From contig JAJFJX010000362.1 in the NCBI GenBank assembly GCA_021773655.1, positions 1 through 9,061 on the forward strand: a stretch of DNA of 9,061 nucleotides, written 5' to 3'. Shown here in pieces: positions 7,700 to 9,061 of the stretch. The translations under genes were made by a program, and so were the position numbers. The stretch comes from Panacagrimonas sp. GTDB lineage: Bacteria > Pseudomonadota > Gammaproteobacteria > Nevskiales > Nevskiaceae. Below the pieces are notes generated by a model. It was not told the DNA's origin and did no database searches. It worked only from the letters and a program-made list of their open reading frames with translations. Positions within the stretch are counted from its first letter, which is position 1. The number at the start of each line of letters is the position of its first letter.

Positions 7700-8271
7700 G
7701 ATGGGGCTCCGGTTGGGGCGTCGGTGTGGCCGCCCGGCCACATGCGGCGCAGGGTGTTGTCGCGCATGACGTAGTGATGGGTCAGGGCCACGGCGGTGTG
7801 CAGGCCGATGAGGGCGTACCCGGCCTTACCGATATTGACGTGAATCGACTTGATCCGGGCGCCCAAGGCTTCGTCCGGCGCGATCAGGCGTGGCAGTTCA
7901 ACCCACAGCCATCGCGGGCTGGCGTCGTTGGCGTTGAACATCAGCCAGCCCAGCAGCGGCATGGCCAGCATCAGTCCATACAGTGCCGCGTGCATCAGTT
8001 GCGCCATTGTCAGTTGCCAGGCCCGCGGTGAGGGCACGATCAACGGCCTTGGCCGACCGAGGCGAAACGCCAGTCGCAGCCAGACCAGAACCCAGACCGT
8101 CAGCCCCAGCGTGAAATGCCAGCTCTTGAGCGCCTCGCGTGGCGGGCTGTCGTTGTCGAACAGCACGCGCAGCTCGATGCAGGCGTACACCGCAACCAGC
8201 AGCAGCAACATCAGCCAGTGCATTGCGATGGAGAGCAGGCCATAGGCACGGCTGTCGTTTCGCCATTGCAT
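7696..8271 (-). CDS. Cytochrome b561 family di-haem membrane protein
   Basis: A 191-residue inner-membrane cytochrome of the CybB type, which passes electrons between quinone and a partner such as superoxide. Four membrane segments are visible: about 16-36, 52-70, 88-112 and 147-167. Histidines at the expected ligand positions are His18 (IAMHWL), His52 (WHFTLG), His144 (IHVNIGKAGYA) and His158 (IGLHTAVAL), with an extra HH at 165-166. The length is normal for the family. The ATG at 8271 is chosen because MQWRNDSRAYG begins the usual N-terminus; the upstream TTG extension (8304) adds a Pro-rich stretch with no clear ribosome site. No Shine-Dalgarno is seen before 8271. It is the first gene of the leftward operon and its stop overlaps the carbonic anhydrase start by 4 bases. 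Confidence 0.93.
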   Translation of the reverse strand: MQWRNDSRAYGLLSIAMHWLMLLLLVAVYACIELRVLFDNDSPPREALKSWHFTLGLTVWVLVWLRLAFRLGRPRPLIVPSPRAWQLTMAQLMHAALYGLMLAMPLLGWLMFNANDASPRWLWVELPRLIAPDEALGARIKSIHVNIGKAGYALIGLHTAVALTHHYVMRDNTLRRMWPGGHTDAPTGAPS

Positions 8272-8392
8272 GAGGGTTGCGGGAGGGATCGGTTCGGGCC
8301 GCAAGTCTGTCCGTTTGCAGGCAGGCTCGGCAACCGGTGCCGCCGGCCAGGCCAGGCACTACACTCTCGCGTCCTGCTCACCTGTTGCTGCC
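8272..8392. promoter_or_regulatory. Divergent intergenic region with a short dyad (operator-like)
   Basis: This 121-base gap separates the leftward b561 operon from the rightward DUF808 gene, so promoters for both should lie here. I see CGGCA and TGCCG (8328-8342) as a perfect 5-bp dyad around a 5-base spacer, and TACACT (8360-8365) as a possible -10 for the rightward gene without a matching -35. Nothing is strong enough for a firm promoter call. Confidence 0.25.
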
Positions 8393-9061
8393 ATGGCCGC
8401 TGCCAGCCTGCTGACCCTGATCGACGATATCGCCTCGGTGCTCGACGACGTCGCCGCCATGACCAAGGTTGCCGCTCGCAAGACCGCGGGCGTGCTCGGA
8501 GACGACCTGGCACTCAATGCCCAGCAGGTCGCCGGCGTGAAGGCCGACCGCGAGCTGCCGGTGGTGTGGGCAGTGGCCAGGGGTTCTGCGCTCAACAAGC
8601 TGATTCTGGTGCCGGCGGCGCTGGCCATCAGCACCTTCATTCCCTGGGCGGTGGTGCCGCTGCTGATGAGCGGCGGCGCCTTCCTGTGCTACGAGGGATT
8701 CCACAAGATCGCCCACCGCTGGCTGCATCCGCCGGACGACGACCAGTCCCATCACGACGAACATGTGCGGGCGCTGGCCGACCAGGCAGTGGACATGGTG
8801 GCCTTCGAGCGCGACAAGATCCGTGGCGCCATCCGCACCGATTTCATTCTTTCGGCGGAGATCATCGTGATCTCGCTGGGCACCGTGGCCGGCGCCGGGT
8901 TCACGCGACAGCTCGGCGTGCTGGTGGCGATCTCGGCAGTGATGACGGTGGGCGTCTATGGCCTGGTGGCCGGCATCGTCAAGCTCGACGACGCCGGCCT
9001 TGCGCTGAGCCGTGCCGCCGGCGCCGCGCGCAGGTGGCTGGGCGGCGCCATCCTGTGGTTT
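8393..9061 (+). CDS. DUF808 inner-membrane protein, YedI-like (cut by window edge)
   Basis: The first 223 codons of a membrane protein of the DUF808 family, to which E. coli YedI belongs; the remaining C-terminal part is beyond the window. The family signature at the N-terminus is clear: LLTLIDDIASVLDDVA (6-21), KVAARKTAGVLGDDLALN (25-42) and ADRELPVVWAVARGSALNK (51-69). Hydrophobic segments lie at about 70-102, 151-170 and 174-196, the first ending in the GGAFLCYEGFHKI motif (94-106). A charged HHDEH loop (120-124) separates the first two. The biochemical role of the family is not established to my knowledge. The reading frame is open to the last base. The ATG at 8393 starts directly at the conserved sequence but has no evident Shine-Dalgarno. 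It is divergent from the b561 operon. Confidence 0.92.
   Translation, partial: MAAASLLTLIDDIASVLDDVAAMTKVAARKTAGVLGDDLALNAQQVAGVKADRELPVVWAVARGSALNKLILVPAALAISTFIPWAVVPLLMSGGAFLCYEGFHKIAHRWLHPPDDDQSHHDEHVRALADQAVDMVAFERDKIRGAIRTDFILSAEIIVISLGTVAGAGFTRQLGVLVAISAVMTVGVYGLVAGIVKLDDAGLALSRAAGAARRWLGGAILWF

Noticed and set aside
6495..7769. 424-codon open frame on the plus strand across the Nudix and carbonic anhydrase genes
   Set aside because: It is antisense to two clearly identified enzymes and has no recognisable domain.

Overview
The window is GC-rich, densely packed chromosomal DNA with housekeeping and accessory metabolic genes on both strands. Overlapping stop/start codons, high Ala/Arg content and gene types such as an AlgW/Deg-like protease, an M13 peptidase with signal anchor, a di-haem cytochrome b561 and a YedI-like DUF808 protein suggest a gammaproteobacterium, perhaps near Xanthomonadales/Lysobacterales. 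That placement is inferred from gene style only. I see no mobile element, CRISPR array, tRNA, rRNA or phage gene.

Left part (1-1745): the first third of thiC runs leftward off the window edge. It is preceded by a TPP riboswitch (about 399-490, minus strand) whose pyrimidine-sensing arm is canonical and whose pyrophosphate-sensing arm looks divergent. Divergent from thiC is a membrane-anchored trypsin-like Deg/HtrA protease with one PDZ domain, possibly read from a leaderless transcript.

Middle part (1746-4282, plus strand): an Amt ammonium transporter with a sigma-54-type -24/-12 sequence just upstream. It is joined by a TAATG stop/start overlap to an unrecognised two-block protein, in the position where glnK often sits beside amtB. 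A short alkyltransferase-like protein (ATL) follows, with Trp in place of the catalytic Cys of O6-alkylguanine methyltransferases.

Right part (4394-8271, minus strand): a likely operon read right to left, cytochrome b561 -> beta-carbonic anhydrase -> Nudix hydrolase -> M13 metallopeptidase. The first three genes are joined by 4-base overlaps (ATGA, then GTGA). The fourth starts 49 bases further on, with a GTG and a strong Shine-Dalgarno. Divergent from this group, a DUF808/YedI membrane protein begins at 8393 and leaves the window at the right edge.

Most of the window is ordinary. The points most worth following are the unknown protein coupled to Amt under a putative sigma-54 promoter, and the unusual P4/P5 arm of the thiC riboswitch. 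No gap without a gene exceeds about 240 bases; the longest (341-581) holds the riboswitch and two promoter candidates.
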